Positions 46,402-56,781 of a stretch of DNA of 64,000 nt are shown here, piece after piece (position 1 is the stretch's first letter; each line of letters opens with the position of its first letter). The stretch spans positions 868,001-932,000 of the forward strand of contig NZ_CP043427.1 in NCBI RefSeq assembly GCF_008245005.1. Reading direction: 5' to 3'. The stretch comes from Campylobacter sputorum subsp. sputorum. GTDB lineage: Bacteria > Campylobacterota > Campylobacteria > Campylobacterales > Campylobacteraceae. A program made the position numbers and the translations under genes. Under the pieces are notes generated by a model, which worked only from the letters and a program-made list of their open reading frames with translations, did not search any database and was not told the DNA's origin.

Positions 46402-46878
46402 ATGATAAACAACATTTCTCCATTTTTTAACAAACATTCAAAAATCCTCATACTTGGAAGTTTTCCATCAGTTATTTCAAGGCAAAATGAATTTTTCTAT
46501 GCTAATAAACAAAATAGATTTTGGAAAGTATTAAGCTTTGTATTTGATGAAAAAGAACCAGCAAGCTTAGATGATAAAAAATCGCTACTATGTAACCATA
46601 ATATCGCTTTATGGGATATAGTAAAGAGTTGCGATATAAAAGGTTCAAGCGACTCAACTATAACAAATTTAAAAACAAATGACATAAATCAAATTTTAAA
46701 AAATAGCAATATTTCGCACATATTTACAAATGGTAGCAAAGCCTCGTCTTTATATAAAAAATACATTTTAAAAGATACTTTTATACAAAACTATCCTCTT
46801 GCCTCAACTAGCCCAGCAAATGCTAGATACTCTTTAGAAAGACTTATAAAAGAGTGGAGCATTTTATCTAGAATTTAG
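46402..46878 (+). CDS. DNA-deoxyinosine glycosylase (UDG superfamily)
   Basis: About 158 residues from ATG 46402 (MINNISPFFNKHSKIL). An upstream in-frame ATG lies inside ddh and adds unrelated sequence. Conserved UDG-superfamily motifs are ILGSFPS (about 17-23), NRFWKVLSFVF (about 36-46), LWDIVKSCDIKGSSD (about 70-84) and the C-terminal LASTSPANARYS (about 134-145). It removes hypoxanthine from deaminated DNA. It converges with the phosphoribosyltransferase gene, overlapping by 15 nt. Confidence 0.85.
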   Translation: MINNISPFFNKHSKILILGSFPSVISRQNEFFYANKQNRFWKVLSFVFDEKEPASLDDKKSLLCNHNIALWDIVKSCDIKGSSDSTITNLKTNDINQILKNSNISHIFTNGSKASSLYKKYILKDTFIQNYPLASTSPANARYSLERLIKEWSILSRI

Positions 46879-47964
46879 CTTCACTTCTTTTAGTCTATTG
46901 CTTTTAAAATTATGTCTGCCGTATTTAGCTTCTTCTTTTCCGTTTAATTCTACCAAATCAGCTGTAAATCCGCAAGTTTGGTTTATAACAGTATATGTTC
47001 CAACTCCATACATATCAACAGGTGTACTCACATCTTCAAATTCTTTGATAATTTTGGGCGTAAAAGACGAACTTACCACTATCTTAACATAAGAAAAACC
47101 ATTTTCATCTAAAGCTTTTCTTAAAGCAAATACCAACTCTTTGCAAACTCCATGCGGATCAAAACCGCTCGTATCTTTATCGTTAAAATATTTATCTATC
47201 AAATTTTTTGAAGTATCAGCTCTAACAGCATAAAGTCTATCTCCCAAAACACTTGCCGCTTTTAATGCATCGTTAATTACATCGTTATTATAATCAACCA
47301 AAGCTGTTATTTTTTCATCTGGAAATGTTTTTGCATAAATTTCACATGCTTTTACGATGTCTCCTTTACACATTTGTATAAGTGCGTGCGGCATAGTTCC
47401 CATACCTTTTCCATCCCACCATAAACCTTGTGCGTCAGTTGAAACTTTATTTATACCAGCTATAAAAGTAGCGTATCCATCGCCAATTTGTGTTAAAATG
47501 TCATCTTGTCTATCTGCCATAGAAAAAACTATTTTTCCATTTGCTGCTTTTAAAACTTCACTCACATTTGTGCAAACAGAACTTCTTCTTGCCAAAGTTG
47601 CATCTATGATATTTTCTAAAAAACCAAAATCCTCATATTTTCCACTAACTTTTAAAACAGGCTCGTATCCTTTGACTATATCTCCATCATTTAATGCGAG
47701 AATTTTTAAATTTTGAGGACTATTTGCAAAAGTTTGTAAAATTGCTATAGCTTCGTCTATACCACATAAAGTATATTCATCCTTTCTGCAAAACCATTGT
47801 TGGGTTACATTTTGATTTGGCAAATTTTCTTTAATGATTTTATTTGTTTTCAAAAAATAATTAGCCGAAAAAAAGCCGTCTTTTATCCTATCATCAAATT
47901 TAAAAGTTTTATTTGTAAGACGAGATATCTTACCGGATTTTTTTAGTTCTATTTCTGTTTGCAT
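46864..47964 (-). CDS. Nicotinate phosphoribosyltransferase-family protein
   Basis: 366 residues. Type II phosphoribosyltransferase fold with LARRSSVCTNVSEVLKAANG (about 124-143), FSMADRQDD (about 147-155), TMPHALIQ (about 190-197), VDYNNDVI and the GVGTY phosphate loop (about 322-326). It would convert nicotinate and PRPP to nicotinate mononucleotide in NAD salvage. No other NAD gene is adjacent. A short member; specificity not proven. Confidence 0.82.
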   Translation of the reverse strand: MQTEIELKKSGKISRLTNKTFKFDDRIKDGFFSANYFLKTNKIIKENLPNQNVTQQWFCRKDEYTLCGIDEAIAILQTFANSPQNLKILALNDGDIVKGYEPVLKVSGKYEDFGFLENIIDATLARRSSVCTNVSEVLKAANGKIVFSMADRQDDILTQIGDGYATFIAGINKVSTDAQGLWWDGKGMGTMPHALIQMCKGDIVKACEIYAKTFPDEKITALVDYNNDVINDALKAASVLGDRLYAVRADTSKNLIDKYFNDKDTSGFDPHGVCKELVFALRKALDENGFSYVKIVVSSSFTPKIIKEFEDVSTPVDMYGVGTYTVINQTCGFTADLVELNGKEEAKYGRHNFKSNRLKEVKLNSR

Positions 47965-48019
47965 AAAATTTCCTAATTTTAAATAAATTTATAAAATGAG
48001 CACAAAAGCTCATTTTATA

Positions 48020-49108
48020 CTAATGACAGTGTGCTTTACCGCTCATATCGGGTTGAATTGCAGAGTTGTCTGCTCCGCCTTTGGAGTTTATATCTTCTAT
48101 AATTTTTATAAGCTTCTCAGCTCCATCTAAATATCTTTTAGCACTTACTGAATTTGGCTCATAAAAACTTATAGGTTTTCCACTATCTCCACCCTCTCTT
48201 ATGGATGGTTCTATTGGAATTTCTGAGAGAATTTCAGTTTTATATCTTTCGCATAGTTTTTTTGCACCGCCTTTTCCAAATATATCATATTCTTTTCCAG
48301 TATCTGGTGCTATAAAACCACTCATATTTTCTATAACTCCAGCTATAGGAATATGAAGTTTTTCAAACATATCAAGAGCTCTAGCACTATCATCAAGTGC
48401 AACAGTTTGTGGAGTTGTTACGCAAATTCCAGCAGTTACTGGCACGCTTTGAGCAAGACTGATTTGTGCATCTCCTGTTCCTGGAGGCATATCAAATAAA
48501 AGCACATCTAAATCACCCCAAGCAACATCTCTTAAGAGTTGATCTATAACTTTCATAATCATAGCACCTCTCCATATCAAAGCAGAGCCACTGTCCATTA
48601 AATTTCCCATGCTTATCATCTCTATGCCATGAGTTTTAATCGGTTCTATTTTATTACCAATGGCATATGGTTTTTCATTTTCAACACCAAGCATTCTTGG
48701 TATATTTGGACCATAAATATCTGCGTCCATAAGACCAACTTTTTTACCGAGTTTTGCTAAAGATATAGCTAAATTTAGCGTAGTTGTGCTTTTGCCAACA
48801 CCACCTTTTCCACTACTTACCATTACAAAACTTTTGATTTGTGGTGCTAAGTTTTTACCACTTCTTGTGTTGCTTTGCTCTTTTGGAATTTCTGGTTGAG
48901 CTATATTTATAACAACTTCTCCTAAAAGTGCTTTTATATCATTTCTTATTTTGTCTGCAACTTCTGGATTTGATGATACTATTTGCAAATTTATACTAAT
49001 ACTATCATCAGTTTTAATCTCTTTTACAAAACCAAAATCAACTATACTTTTTTCAAAACCAGGATAAATAACCTGTTTTAACTTTTCTAAAATTTCATTT
49101 TTATCCAT
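48020..49108 (-). CDS. mrp: Mrp/ApbC iron-sulfur carrier P-loop ATPase
   Basis: 362 residues. An N-terminal MIP18-like domain (about 1-85) precedes the deviant Walker [19 protein letters not shown] (about 98-115), [13 protein letters not shown] (about 124-136) and [11 protein letters not shown] (about 193-203). The family loads Fe-S clusters on apoproteins. The C-terminal tail ends GKAHCH. It overlaps thiC, itself a 4Fe-4S radical-SAM enzyme, by 8 nt, so it may mature ThiC. Confidence 0.93.
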   Translation of the reverse strand: MDKNEILEKLKQVIYPGFEKSIVDFGFVKEIKTDDSISINLQIVSSNPEVADKIRNDIKALLGEVVINIAQPEIPKEQSNTRSGKNLAPQIKSFVMVSSGKGGVGKSTTTLNLAISLAKLGKKVGLMDADIYGPNIPRMLGVENEKPYAIGNKIEPIKTHGIEMISMGNLMDSGSALIWRGAMIMKVIDQLLRDVAWGDLDVLLFDMPPGTGDAQISLAQSVPVTAGICVTTPQTVALDDSARALDMFEKLHIPIAGVIENMSGFIAPDTGKEYDIFGKGGAKKLCERYKTEILSEIPIEPSIREGGDSGKPISFYEPNSVSAKRYLDGAEKLIKIIEDINSKGGADNSAIQPDMSGKAHCH

Positions 49109-50432
49109 TTGGATACTCCTTGCACTCTTTTTTTGCTATCTCTTTGCTTATCTTATAAGCACAAAATTTTGGTCCACACATTGAACAAAACTCAGCTTCT
49201 TTAAATACATCTTGAGGAAGAGATTCATCATGATACTCTCTTGCTCTATCTGGATCTAACGCAAGTTCAAACTGTTTATTCCAATCAAAATTATACCTAG
49301 CATCACTCATAGCATGATCTCTTTGTATAGCACCTACTCTATTTCGTGCTATATCTGCTGCGTGTGCTGCTATTTTATGAGCAATAAGCCCCTCTCTAAC
49401 ATCTTTTGCATTTGGCAAACCTAAATGTTCTTTTGGCGTAACATAACAAAGCATACTAACGCCATGATATGCTGCCAATGCACCGCCAATCGCACTTGTG
49501 ATATGATCATACCCAGCACCAATATCGCTAACAAGTGGACCAAGAACATAAAATGGTGCATTATTGCAAAGCTCTTGCTCTAACTTGACATTATACTCAA
49601 TTTGATTTAACGGAATGTGACCAGGACCTTCTATCATAACTTGAACATCTTTTTCATAAGCTCTTTTTGCAAGCTCACCTAAAACTTTTAATTCACTAAT
49701 TTGAGCCTCATCACTAGCATCATAAAGACAGCCTGGACGCAAACTATCTCCAAGAGATAACGAAACATCATATTTAGCACATATTTCACAAATTTCATCA
49801 AAAGCGGTATAAAATGGATTTTCTTTGTGATAGTGCATCATCCACGATGCCATCAAGCTTCCTCCTCTACTTACTATACCCATCTTTCTTTTTGAAACAA
49901 GTGGCATAAATTCTAGCTTAAACCCAGCATGTATAGTAAAATAACTAACGCCCTGCTTTGCTTGATTTTCTATGACATTAAGCATAGTTTTTATATCTAA
50001 ATTTTCAATATTTCCAACATCGTGGATGATTTGATACATTGGAACCGTGCCTATTGGAACTGATGATGCTTTTATGATAGCTTCTCTAATAGCGTTTAAA
50101 TCGCCACCAGTTGAAAGATCCATAACAGTATCCGCTCCGTATTTTATAGAAATATTAAGTTTTTCAACCTCTTCATCTATATTGCTAGCTAAACTAGATG
50201 AGCCGATATTTGCATTTACTTTGCATTTTGTTGCAACGCCTATACCAATTGGTTTTAAATGGGCATGATTGATATTTGCAGGTATTATCAAAGAACCTTT
50301 TGCAATTTCTTGCATAACTAAATTTTCATCCAAGCTTTCAGCTTTTGCAACATATTTCATTTCATCAGTTATTATGCCGTTTTTAGCGTAATAAAGCTGT
50401 GTTTTTCCAAAAGTATTTTTAGTATCTCGCAT
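49101..50432 (-). CDS. thiC: ThiC, HMP-P synthase
   Basis: About 443 residues. The ATG at 50432 ([10 protein letters not shown]) has AGGA 8 nt upstream; the ATG at 50438 lies too close to it. Radical-SAM enzyme converting AIR to hydroxymethylpyrimidine phosphate for thiamin. The cluster motif CSMCGPKFC is at about residues 420-428; FTIHAGF, RGGS and GPGHIPL blocks are intact. This is the short bacterial form lacking the long N-terminal domain. No TPP riboswitch is recognisable in the 106-bp divergent spacer. Confidence 0.96.
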   Translation of the reverse strand: MRDTKNTFGKTQLYYAKNGIITDEMKYVAKAESLDENLVMQEIAKGSLIIPANINHAHLKPIGIGVATKCKVNANIGSSSLASNIDEEVEKLNISIKYGADTVMDLSTGGDLNAIREAIIKASSVPIGTVPMYQIIHDVGNIENLDIKTMLNVIENQAKQGVSYFTIHAGFKLEFMPLVSKRKMGIVSRGGSLMASWMMHYHKENPFYTAFDEICEICAKYDVSLSLGDSLRPGCLYDASDEAQISELKVLGELAKRAYEKDVQVMIEGPGHIPLNQIEYNVKLEQELCNNAPFYVLGPLVSDIGAGYDHITSAIGGALAAYHGVSMLCYVTPKEHLGLPNAKDVREGLIAHKIAAHAADIARNRVGAIQRDHAMSDARYNFDWNKQFELALDPDRAREYHDESLPQDVFKEAEFCSMCGPKFCAYKISKEIAKKECKEYPNG

Positions 50433-50537
50433 ATACATTTTCCTATAAAAAAATAACTATCAAATATATCAATAAAAAGCTAAAAAACAGCTTTTGTAAT
50501 GTATAATAATTATTTGTTAATATATAAAGGAATGATA

Positions 50538-51680
50538 ATGCTTGATATATCTTTAATAATGCTTGGCGCAGGCTCATCAAGTAGATTTGCTCTACCTGTA
50601 AAAAAGCAGTGGATAAGGCTAAACGATACTCCTCTTTGGCTATATGCAACTCAAAATTTATGTAATTTTTACCCTTTTAAAGATGTTTTTATAGTAAGCA
50701 ATGAATGCGAATATATGAGTAAATTTACAAATAATTTTAAATTTATAAAAGGTGGCGAAACTAGACAAGATTCATTAAAAAACGCACTAGATCAAGTAAA
50801 TAGCGAATTTGTTTTGGTAACTGATATAGCAAGACCTTGCATTAGTAGAGAACTATTTTTAAAACTTATTGAAGGATTAAATAACGCTGATTGCGTTGTT
50901 CCGGCTCTAAAAGTTAGCGATACTGTATATTTTGAAGAAGAAAGCATAAATAGAGAAAAATTAAAACTCATTCAAACGCCGCAATTATCAAAAACAAGTA
51001 TGCTAAAAAAAGCTTTGCAAAGCGACACAATATACACAGATGATAGCTCAGCCATAAAAGCAGTTGGCGGCAAAATTTGGTATGTTGAGGGAAATAAAGA
51101 CGCAAATAAAATAACATATTATGATGATTTGCTAAACTTAAATTTGCCAAAACCATCAAACGATATATTTAGTGGAAATGGATTTGATGTGCATAAATTT
51201 AGCCAAAATAATGATAAAACATTAGTGATTTGTGGAGAAAAAATACCACATGAAAAAGGCATAATAGCTCATTCTGATGGAGATGTTGGAATTCATGCAT
51301 TAATTGATGCTATGCTCGGAGCAGCATCTTTAGGAGATATTGGGGAGCTTTTTCCAGATAATAATGATAAATTTAAAGATATAAGCTCAATAAAGCTTTT
51401 AGATATCGCAAATACTATGATAAAAAAAGTTGGATTTGAGATTATAAATTTAGACATAACTATAATAGCACAAGAGCCAAAACTATCATCTTATAAAGAT
51501 AAAATGGAAAAAAATATAGCAAATACTTTAAATTTAACACAAAATAGAGTTAATATCAAAGCAACAACAACAGAACATTTAGGATTTATAGGAAAAAAAG
51601 AAGGGATTGCAGCATTAGCAAATGTAAATTTAAAATTTTTTGATTGGACAAAGTATGAAAGTTTTAATAGTAGAAAATGA
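50538..51680 (+). CDS. ispDF: IspDF, bifunctional MEP-pathway enzyme
   Basis: About 380 residues from ATG 50538 (MLDISLIMLGAGSS), chosen because AAAGGA at 50526-50531 is 6 nt upstream; earlier in-frame starts leave no ribosome site. The N-terminal IspD cytidylyltransferase has LGAGSSSRF (about 9-17) and TDIARP. The C-terminal IspF cyclase has GFDVHKF (about 217-223) and HSDGDVGIHALIDAMLGA (about 247-264). Makes CDP-ME and then MEcPP for isoprenoids. Fusion is the rule in this phylum. The next gene begins within its end. Confidence 0.96.
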   Translation: MLDISLIMLGAGSSSRFALPVKKQWIRLNDTPLWLYATQNLCNFYPFKDVFIVSNECEYMSKFTNNFKFIKGGETRQDSLKNALDQVNSEFVLVTDIARPCISRELFLKLIEGLNNADCVVPALKVSDTVYFEEESINREKLKLIQTPQLSKTSMLKKALQSDTIYTDDSSAIKAVGGKIWYVEGNKDANKITYYDDLLNLNLPKPSNDIFSGNGFDVHKFSQNNDKTLVICGEKIPHEKGIIAHSDGDVGIHALIDAMLGAASLGDIGELFPDNNDKFKDISSIKLLDIANTMIKKVGFEIINLDITIIAQEPKLSSYKDKMEKNIANTLNLTQNRVNIKATTTEHLGFIGKKEGIAALANVNLKFFDWTKYESFNSRK

Positions 51681-52539
51681 GATATATTTAGCACAAAGCA
51701 TAGCTTCGAAACTCAGTAAATTTGGGTTTGAATGTAAAATTTTAGAAAGCGAAAATGATTATGATAAAAATGAATTTTTTGATATAATTTTATTATCAAC
51801 AAGTTTTTCAAATAAAAAATTTGAGCAAATTATAACAGAAAACAAAGACTCAATTATCATAATAATGATAACATATATTAGCAATGATACTGTTTTAAGA
51901 CCAATAGAACTTGGAGCACATGATTATATACAAAAACCTTTCATAATGGAAGAACTTATTAGAAAAATAGAGTATTTTATAAATTATCACAAACTAAAAA
52001 TGCTAAATACAACATATAAAAATTATTTTAAAAATAATTTAATATCACCATATTTAAAAGAACATGAATTAAAAAAACTAAAACTACCTGTTTTAATTCG
52101 CAGTATAAAAACTCAAAACTCAGATAGTTTTGCGCTATTTTATACAATAAATTTAGATATAGCTTTTGAGCAAATTGATTTAAAAAACAACAACTCTTTA
52201 GAAAAGCTTAAAAGTCGTATTGGTAAAAATTTGTTATATCTAATAAATTTTCAATCTTTAAAAGATAAAGAAAAGATGGAAGTTTTAGAAATTTGTGCAA
52301 AAAAACAAGTAATTATATCAACTACAAATTTACTTGAAAAAGCAGATTGTCAAATCATAGATATACCCGTAGAAGATAGTAATTTAGATATAAATGAAAT
52401 TTTAAGCATTGATGATTACACAAAACTTGCTATATCAAAATATCAAAATAAATATAGTGATACAGACCTTGCAAAAAAACTAGGAATGTCAAGAAAATCA
52501 TTATGGGAAAAGAGAAAAAAATATGGAATCCAAAAATAA
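51655..52539 (+). CDS. HP1021/Cj1608-type orphan response regulator
   Basis: 294 residues from ATG 51655 (MKVLIVENEIYLAQ), overlapping ispDF by 26 nt. The receiver domain (about 1-120) keeps the YIQKP lysine segment, but the usual phospho-Asp in DIILLSTSF is Ser. The C-terminal helix-turn-helix is at about residues 265-294 (YSDTDLAKKLGMSRKSLWEK). Gene order ispDF-regulator-sat-pgpA matches C. jejuni Cj1607-1610. H. pylori HP1021 acts as a phosphorylation-independent regulator that also binds oriC. Confidence 0.9.
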   Translation: MKVLIVENEIYLAQSIASKLSKFGFECKILESENDYDKNEFFDIILLSTSFSNKKFEQIITENKDSIIIIMITYISNDTVLRPIELGAHDYIQKPFIMEELIRKIEYFINYHKLKMLNTTYKNYFKNNLISPYLKEHELKKLKLPVLIRSIKTQNSDSFALFYTINLDIAFEQIDLKNNNSLEKLKSRIGKNLLYLINFQSLKDKEKMEVLEICAKKQVIISTTNLLEKADCQIIDIPVEDSNLDINEILSIDDYTKLAISKYQNKYSDTDLAKKLGMSRKSLWEKRKKYGIQK

Positions 52540-53689
52540 ATCCATAAATATAAATAAAACTGAGTATGGCATACTATCACTCATAGAAAACGGAATTTTA
52601 GGTAAATTTACTAAGCTAATGAATGAAGATGAGGCAAAAATTGCTATAAGCGGTAAATTTAAAGATGAACCAAGTCCATTTACTTATGTTTTTGCGCCAA
52701 GTGGGTGTGAAGATGAATTGCAAAATTTAAAAAGCAAAGATACGCTAGAGCTTGTTTTAAATGATAAAAAAGTAGGGTATATAAAAGTAGAAAGTGTGTA
52801 TAAAACAAAAAAAGAAATAGCCGATAAGTCGATATTTTTAGTAGATACACTTAAAGCAAATAAAAATTTAAAATATGGAAAATACGCAGTAAGTGGTGAA
52901 ATACGGGTATTTGATACCTCACTAGAAGAGACAAAAGATAAAATTTTTAAAAAAATCAAAAATAACAATCTTAAAAAAATCAGTGCAGTTATGCTAAGGG
53001 CAAATCCGATTCATAGAGCCCACGAAAGACTTATAAGAATCATGATAGACAAGGCAGATCTTGTAATAATATTTTTAATAAGAACTTTATCAGAAGATAA
53101 ACTTGAGTTTGATTTAAGAGTAAAAACACTAAAATATTTTGCAAGAAAATATCTACCGGCAGATAAAATAGAAATAGTAGCTTTTGAAAATACATTTTTT
53201 TTCAAAGATCATGTAGATCCAGCATTAGAGTGCATTGCAGCGCATAATTTTGGTGCAAATAAACTTGTAGTTGGACAAAATCATGGTGGTATAGGTATGT
53301 TTTATGATGGCAATACACCACATACAGCCTTAGATATATATAAAAAAGAATTAAATATAGAAATCATCGTTATGCCAGAGTTTGTATATTGCAATGAGTG
53401 TAAATGTTTAGTTAGCACAAGAAGTTGCCCGCATGGTGCACATCATCATATAAAATATCGCACAAAAACTTTAAGAGATTTGCTTTATAATGGAATTATG
53501 CCGCCATCTATCCTTATGAGAAGTGACATTTCAGCACTCATACTAAGTGAGCTTTTTCCAAATAGATTTAAAGATATACAAAAAATTTACGATAATTTAT
53601 TTGCAAACAAGGGTATTTTAGAAAAACACGATGAAAAAGATTTTTATATAGCACTTATGAAGCTTTATCAAACACCAATAATGAACTAA
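52523..53689 (+). CDS. sat: Sulfate adenylyltransferase (ATP sulfurylase)
   Basis: 388 residues, monofunctional form. ANPIHRAHERL (about 159-169) is the nucleotide HxxH region, and FGANKLVVGQNHGG (about 248-261) is the second substrate loop. A Cys-rich stretch, YCNECKCLVSTRSCPHGAHH (about 292-311), may bind zinc, as in other bacterial Sat proteins. It makes APS from sulfate and ATP. No APS reductase or cysH-type gene accompanies it, so its role here is unclear. It overlaps the regulator gene by 17 nt. Confidence 0.88.
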   Translation: MESKNKSININKTEYGILSLIENGILGKFTKLMNEDEAKIAISGKFKDEPSPFTYVFAPSGCEDELQNLKSKDTLELVLNDKKVGYIKVESVYKTKKEIADKSIFLVDTLKANKNLKYGKYAVSGEIRVFDTSLEETKDKIFKKIKNNNLKKISAVMLRANPIHRAHERLIRIMIDKADLVIIFLIRTLSEDKLEFDLRVKTLKYFARKYLPADKIEIVAFENTFFFKDHVDPALECIAAHNFGANKLVVGQNHGGIGMFYDGNTPHTALDIYKKELNIEIIVMPEFVYCNECKCLVSTRSCPHGAHHHIKYRTKTLRDLLYNGIMPPSILMRSDISALILSELFPNRFKDIQKIYDNLFANKGILEKHDEKDFYIALMKLYQTPIMN

Positions 53690-53699
53690 GGATTATTAT

Positions 53700-54173
53700 A
53701 TGAGAAAACTATTTCTTACATTTTTTTATAGCGGTTTAGTACCTTTTGCACCAGGAACTTTTGGAACACTGGCTGGAGCTGTGGTAGCGTATTTTATACT
53801 TAAATTTTTAGGTGCTAATACACTAGCTCTTTTATCTATTCTAGTATTTGTTGCTGCTATTAATCCGATAAAAGAATATGAAAAAGAGACAAATTCTCAT
53901 GATAATTCTTGCATAGTTATAGATGAAGTTGCAGGTATTTGGCTAACTTTATCAATGTGTGGTCTTTCTTTGTTTGGTTTTATACTTGGTATTATTTATT
54001 TTAGACTTTTTGATATTTATAAACCATCTGTTATAGGACGCATAGATAGAGAGGTAAAAGGCGGTTTGGGAGTAATGGGAGATGATATGTTAGCTGGATT
54101 TTTTGCTGGGCTTAGTGTTTTAATAACACTTAAAGCACTAATATATTTTGGCATTATTTTACCAGCTATATAA
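53700..54173 (+). CDS. pgpA: Phosphatidylglycerophosphatase A
   Basis: 157 residues with about four membrane helices. FAPGTFGTLAG (about 17-27), IVIDEVAGIW (about 71-80), FRLFDIYKPSVIGRIDR (about 100-116) and GVMGDDMLAG (about 123-132) are diagnostic. Dephosphorylates PGP to phosphatidylglycerol. It converges with gpmI, overlapping by 8 nt. Confidence 0.94.
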   Translation: MRKLFLTFFYSGLVPFAPGTFGTLAGAVVAYFILKFLGANTLALLSILVFVAAINPIKEYEKETNSHDNSCIVIDEVAGIWLTLSMCGLSLFGFILGIIYFRLFDIYKPSVIGRIDREVKGGLGVMGDDMLAGFFAGLSVLITLKALIYFGIILPAI

Positions 54174-55641
54174 GAGGCTCATCCATAACTTTTGGGCAAG
54201 TAATTCCCATTATTTTAAGAATACTTGGTGCGACATTACTTAAGCCGCCGTTTTTTACAGTTTTTACTCCATTTGCTAAAATGAAACAAAATACATCAAA
54301 AGTTGTATGGTTTGTAAGGGTATTTAAATTTTTATCTTTTATAGCTTCGCAATTACCATGATCACTTATTTGCACATAAGCATAATTTTGTTCTTTTGCA
54401 AGTTTAATTATCTTTCCTAAGCACTCATCAACAGCTTCAACAGCTTTTATAGATGCTTCATAATTTCCAGTGTGACCAACCATATCACCATTTGCAAAAT
54501 TTACAACTATAAAATCAAATCCATCTTTTATAGCTTTTAGCGTAGCTTCACAAACTTCATAAGCACTCATTTGCGGCATTTCATCATATGTTTTAACCTT
54601 TGGACTAGGAACTAAAATTCTAGTTTCATTTGGCAAAACATCTTCTTTTCCACCATTAAAAAAGAATGTCACATGTGCGTATTTTTCCGTTTCTGCACAA
54701 TGAAATTGTCTAAGACCATTTTTGGATATAATCTCGCTTAATGTATCTTTGATATCATCTTTATCAAAAATAACTTCAAAATCAAAACTATCATCGTAAT
54801 TTGTCATAGTTATTAAGTTTTTAACCACAAATTCTCTTTTAAATTCGCTAAAATTTTCATAAGCTAGAGCTGAGCAAATTTCCCTTGCTCTATCATTTCT
54901 AAAATTTATAAACACAACCCCATCATCTTTTTTTATGCCATCAAAACCATTAAAACTTGCTGGCTCTATAAACTCATCTGTGATATTGTTTTCATATGAT
55001 TTTTCTAAATATTTACTTGGCGATAAATTTGAATGATTATTAACAAAAATCATATTTTCATAGGCTTTTTGCACTCTATCCCATCTTTTATCTCTATCCA
55101 TTGCATAAAACCTGCCACAAATCGTGGCTATTTTTTTATTTTTACTCTGCTTTTGCTCTAATTTTTTTATAAATTTAGCCCCACTTGTTGGAGAGACATC
55201 CCTACCATCTGTTATTGCATGTTCCCATACTTCAAGTCCAAAACTTTCATAAATACTAGCTATCTCATCGAAATGATTATCCATACCATGGACACCGCCA
55301 TCACTATAAAGACCTATAATATGCACTCTTTTGCATTTTTTTGCTATCAAATTTAAAGCAGTATTTTGTTTTAACGATCCATCTTCTATAGCCATATTTA
55401 TCTTTACTAAATTTTGATATAAAACTCTACCACTTCCTATTGTCATATGCCCTACTTCGCTATTTCCCATCTGTCCATCGGGAAGACCTACACTCTTGCC
55501 GCTTGTTTTTAAAAGAGAATTTGGAACATTTTTAAAAAGATAATCATAAGTAGGTTTTTTAGCATTTGCAAACGCATTAAATTTGTTTTTAGGATTAAAT
55601 CCTATACCATCTGTTATTATTAAAATTGTTTTTTGATTCAT
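54166..55641 (-). CDS. gpmI: 2,3-Bisphosphoglycerate-independent phosphoglycerate mutase
   Basis: 491 residues, alkaline phosphatase superfamily. ITDGIGF (metal Asp, about 8-14), the Ser in MGNSEVGHMTIGSGRV (about 58-73), HAITDGRDVSP (about 141-151) and NFANGDMVGHTG (about 395-406) with SDHGN (about 437-441) hold the two Mn sites. Interconverts 3- and 2-phosphoglycerate in gluconeogenesis. Divergent from mraY. Confidence 0.97.
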   Translation of the reverse strand: MNQKTILIITDGIGFNPKNKFNAFANAKKPTYDYLFKNVPNSLLKTSGKSVGLPDGQMGNSEVGHMTIGSGRVLYQNLVKINMAIEDGSLKQNTALNLIAKKCKRVHIIGLYSDGGVHGMDNHFDEIASIYESFGLEVWEHAITDGRDVSPTSGAKFIKKLEQKQSKNKKIATICGRFYAMDRDKRWDRVQKAYENMIFVNNHSNLSPSKYLEKSYENNITDEFIEPASFNGFDGIKKDDGVVFINFRNDRAREICSALAYENFSEFKREFVVKNLITMTNYDDSFDFEVIFDKDDIKDTLSEIISKNGLRQFHCAETEKYAHVTFFFNGGKEDVLPNETRILVPSPKVKTYDEMPQMSAYEVCEATLKAIKDGFDFIVVNFANGDMVGHTGNYEASIKAVEAVDECLGKIIKLAKEQNYAYVQISDHGNCEAIKDKNLNTLTNHTTFDVFCFILANGVKTVKNGGLSNVAPSILKIMGITCPKVMDEPLI

Positions 55642-55682
55642 TGCTTTTTTCTTTATAAAATTTAATTATTTTTTAGCATTAT

Positions 55683-55688
55683 TATACT
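55683..55688 (+). promoter_or_regulatory. -10 box of mraY-murD
   Basis: TATACT at 55683-55688 lies 32 nt upstream of the mraY ATG, in the divergent spacer with gpmI. There is no convincing -35 box. Confidence 0.4.
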
Positions 55689-55719
55689 AAAATTTAACTT
55701 TTTATCAATAAAGGTTATT

Positions 55720-56781
55720 ATGTTTTATTATTTATATACATTTTTAAATATAAATTTATTCCAATACACCACAGTTAGAGCCGGATTTGCTTTTTTTATA
55801 GCTTTTGTTTTTACAATCTTTTTTATGCCTAAATTTATAAGATGGGCAAAACAAAAACATGCAGATCAGCCTATATATGAACTTGCACCAAAAACACACC
55901 AAACAAAAAATAAAACTCCGACCATGGGTGGACTTGTTTTTATATTTTCAACCATAATTGCTAGTTTACTTTGTGCAAGACTTGATAATTTTTATGTAAT
56001 AGCTTCTATTTTATGTCTATTTTTATTTTGTTCTATAGGCTTCATTGATGATTATAATAAGATCATAAAAAACAGCAATCACGCTGGCTTAACACCAAAA
56101 GGTAAATTTACACTTCAAATACTTTTTGCTTTTGTGGTAAGCATTGTGCTGTTTACAAATGGTGCAAATACGGAACTTTTCATACCATTTTACAAATACC
56201 CTATATTAAATATAGAGTTCTTTTCAGTTGTTTTTTGGGTAGTTGTAATAGTCGCAAGTTCAAATGCTGTAAATTTAACAGATGGACTTGATGGACTTGC
56301 AACGGTTCCTAGCATATTTGCACTTTTAAGCCTAAGCGTATTTTCATATCTTAGCGGACACATAGTTTTTAGCAATTATCTATTTTTGCCAAGTATTCAA
56401 GGTCTTGGAGAGGTTATCATAGTTACTTGTGCATTAATGGGTGCTTTGATAGGATTTTTATGGTTTAATTGCTATCCAGCTGAGGTTTTTATGGGGGATA
56501 GTGGGAGTCTTAGCATGGGTTCATTCATAGGACTTGTTGGTATTATGAGTAAAAATGAGTTTTTGCTAATAATCATAGGATTTGTTTTTGTAATGGAAAC
56601 GGTTTCTGTGATATTGCAAGTTGGAAGCTTTAAAATATTTAAAAAACGTATATTTTTAATGGCTCCAATACACCATCATTTTGAGATAAAAGGTTGGGTT
56701 GAAAACAAAATAATAATTAGATTTTGGCTAATTGCCCTACTTGCAAATTTAGTTGCACTTACTGCATTAAAGCTTAGATAA
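55720..56781 (+). CDS. mraY: MraY, phospho-MurNAc-pentapeptide translocase
   Basis: 353 residues with about ten membrane helices. [15 protein letters not shown] (about 62-76), GFIDDYNKI (about 107-115), [13 protein letters not shown] (about 180-192), [11 protein letters not shown] (about 256-266) and APIHHHFE (about 309-316) are all present. Forms lipid I from UDP-MurNAc-pentapeptide. Its stop overlaps the murD start by one base (TAATG). Confidence 0.97.
   Translation: MFYYLYTFLNINLFQYTTVRAGFAFFIAFVFTIFFMPKFIRWAKQKHADQPIYELAPKTHQTKNKTPTMGGLVFIFSTIIASLLCARLDNFYVIASILCLFLFCSIGFIDDYNKIIKNSNHAGLTPKGKFTLQILFAFVVSIVLFTNGANTELFIPFYKYPILNIEFFSVVFWVVVIVASSNAVNLTDGLDGLATVPSIFALLSLSVFSYLSGHIVFSNYLFLPSIQGLGEVIIVTCALMGALIGFLWFNCYPAEVFMGDSGSLSMGSFIGLVGIMSKNEFLLIIIGFVFVMETVSVILQVGSFKIFKKRIFLMAPIHHHFEIKGWVENKIIIRFWLIALLANLVALTALKLR

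Noticed and set aside
50433-50537. Possible TPP riboswitch upstream of thiC
   Set aside because: The divergent thiC-ispDF spacer is only about 106 bp and I see none of the conserved THI-box sequence.
48020-50650. CRISPR or other repeat array between metabolic genes
   Set aside because: No regularly spaced repeats are present anywhere in the window.
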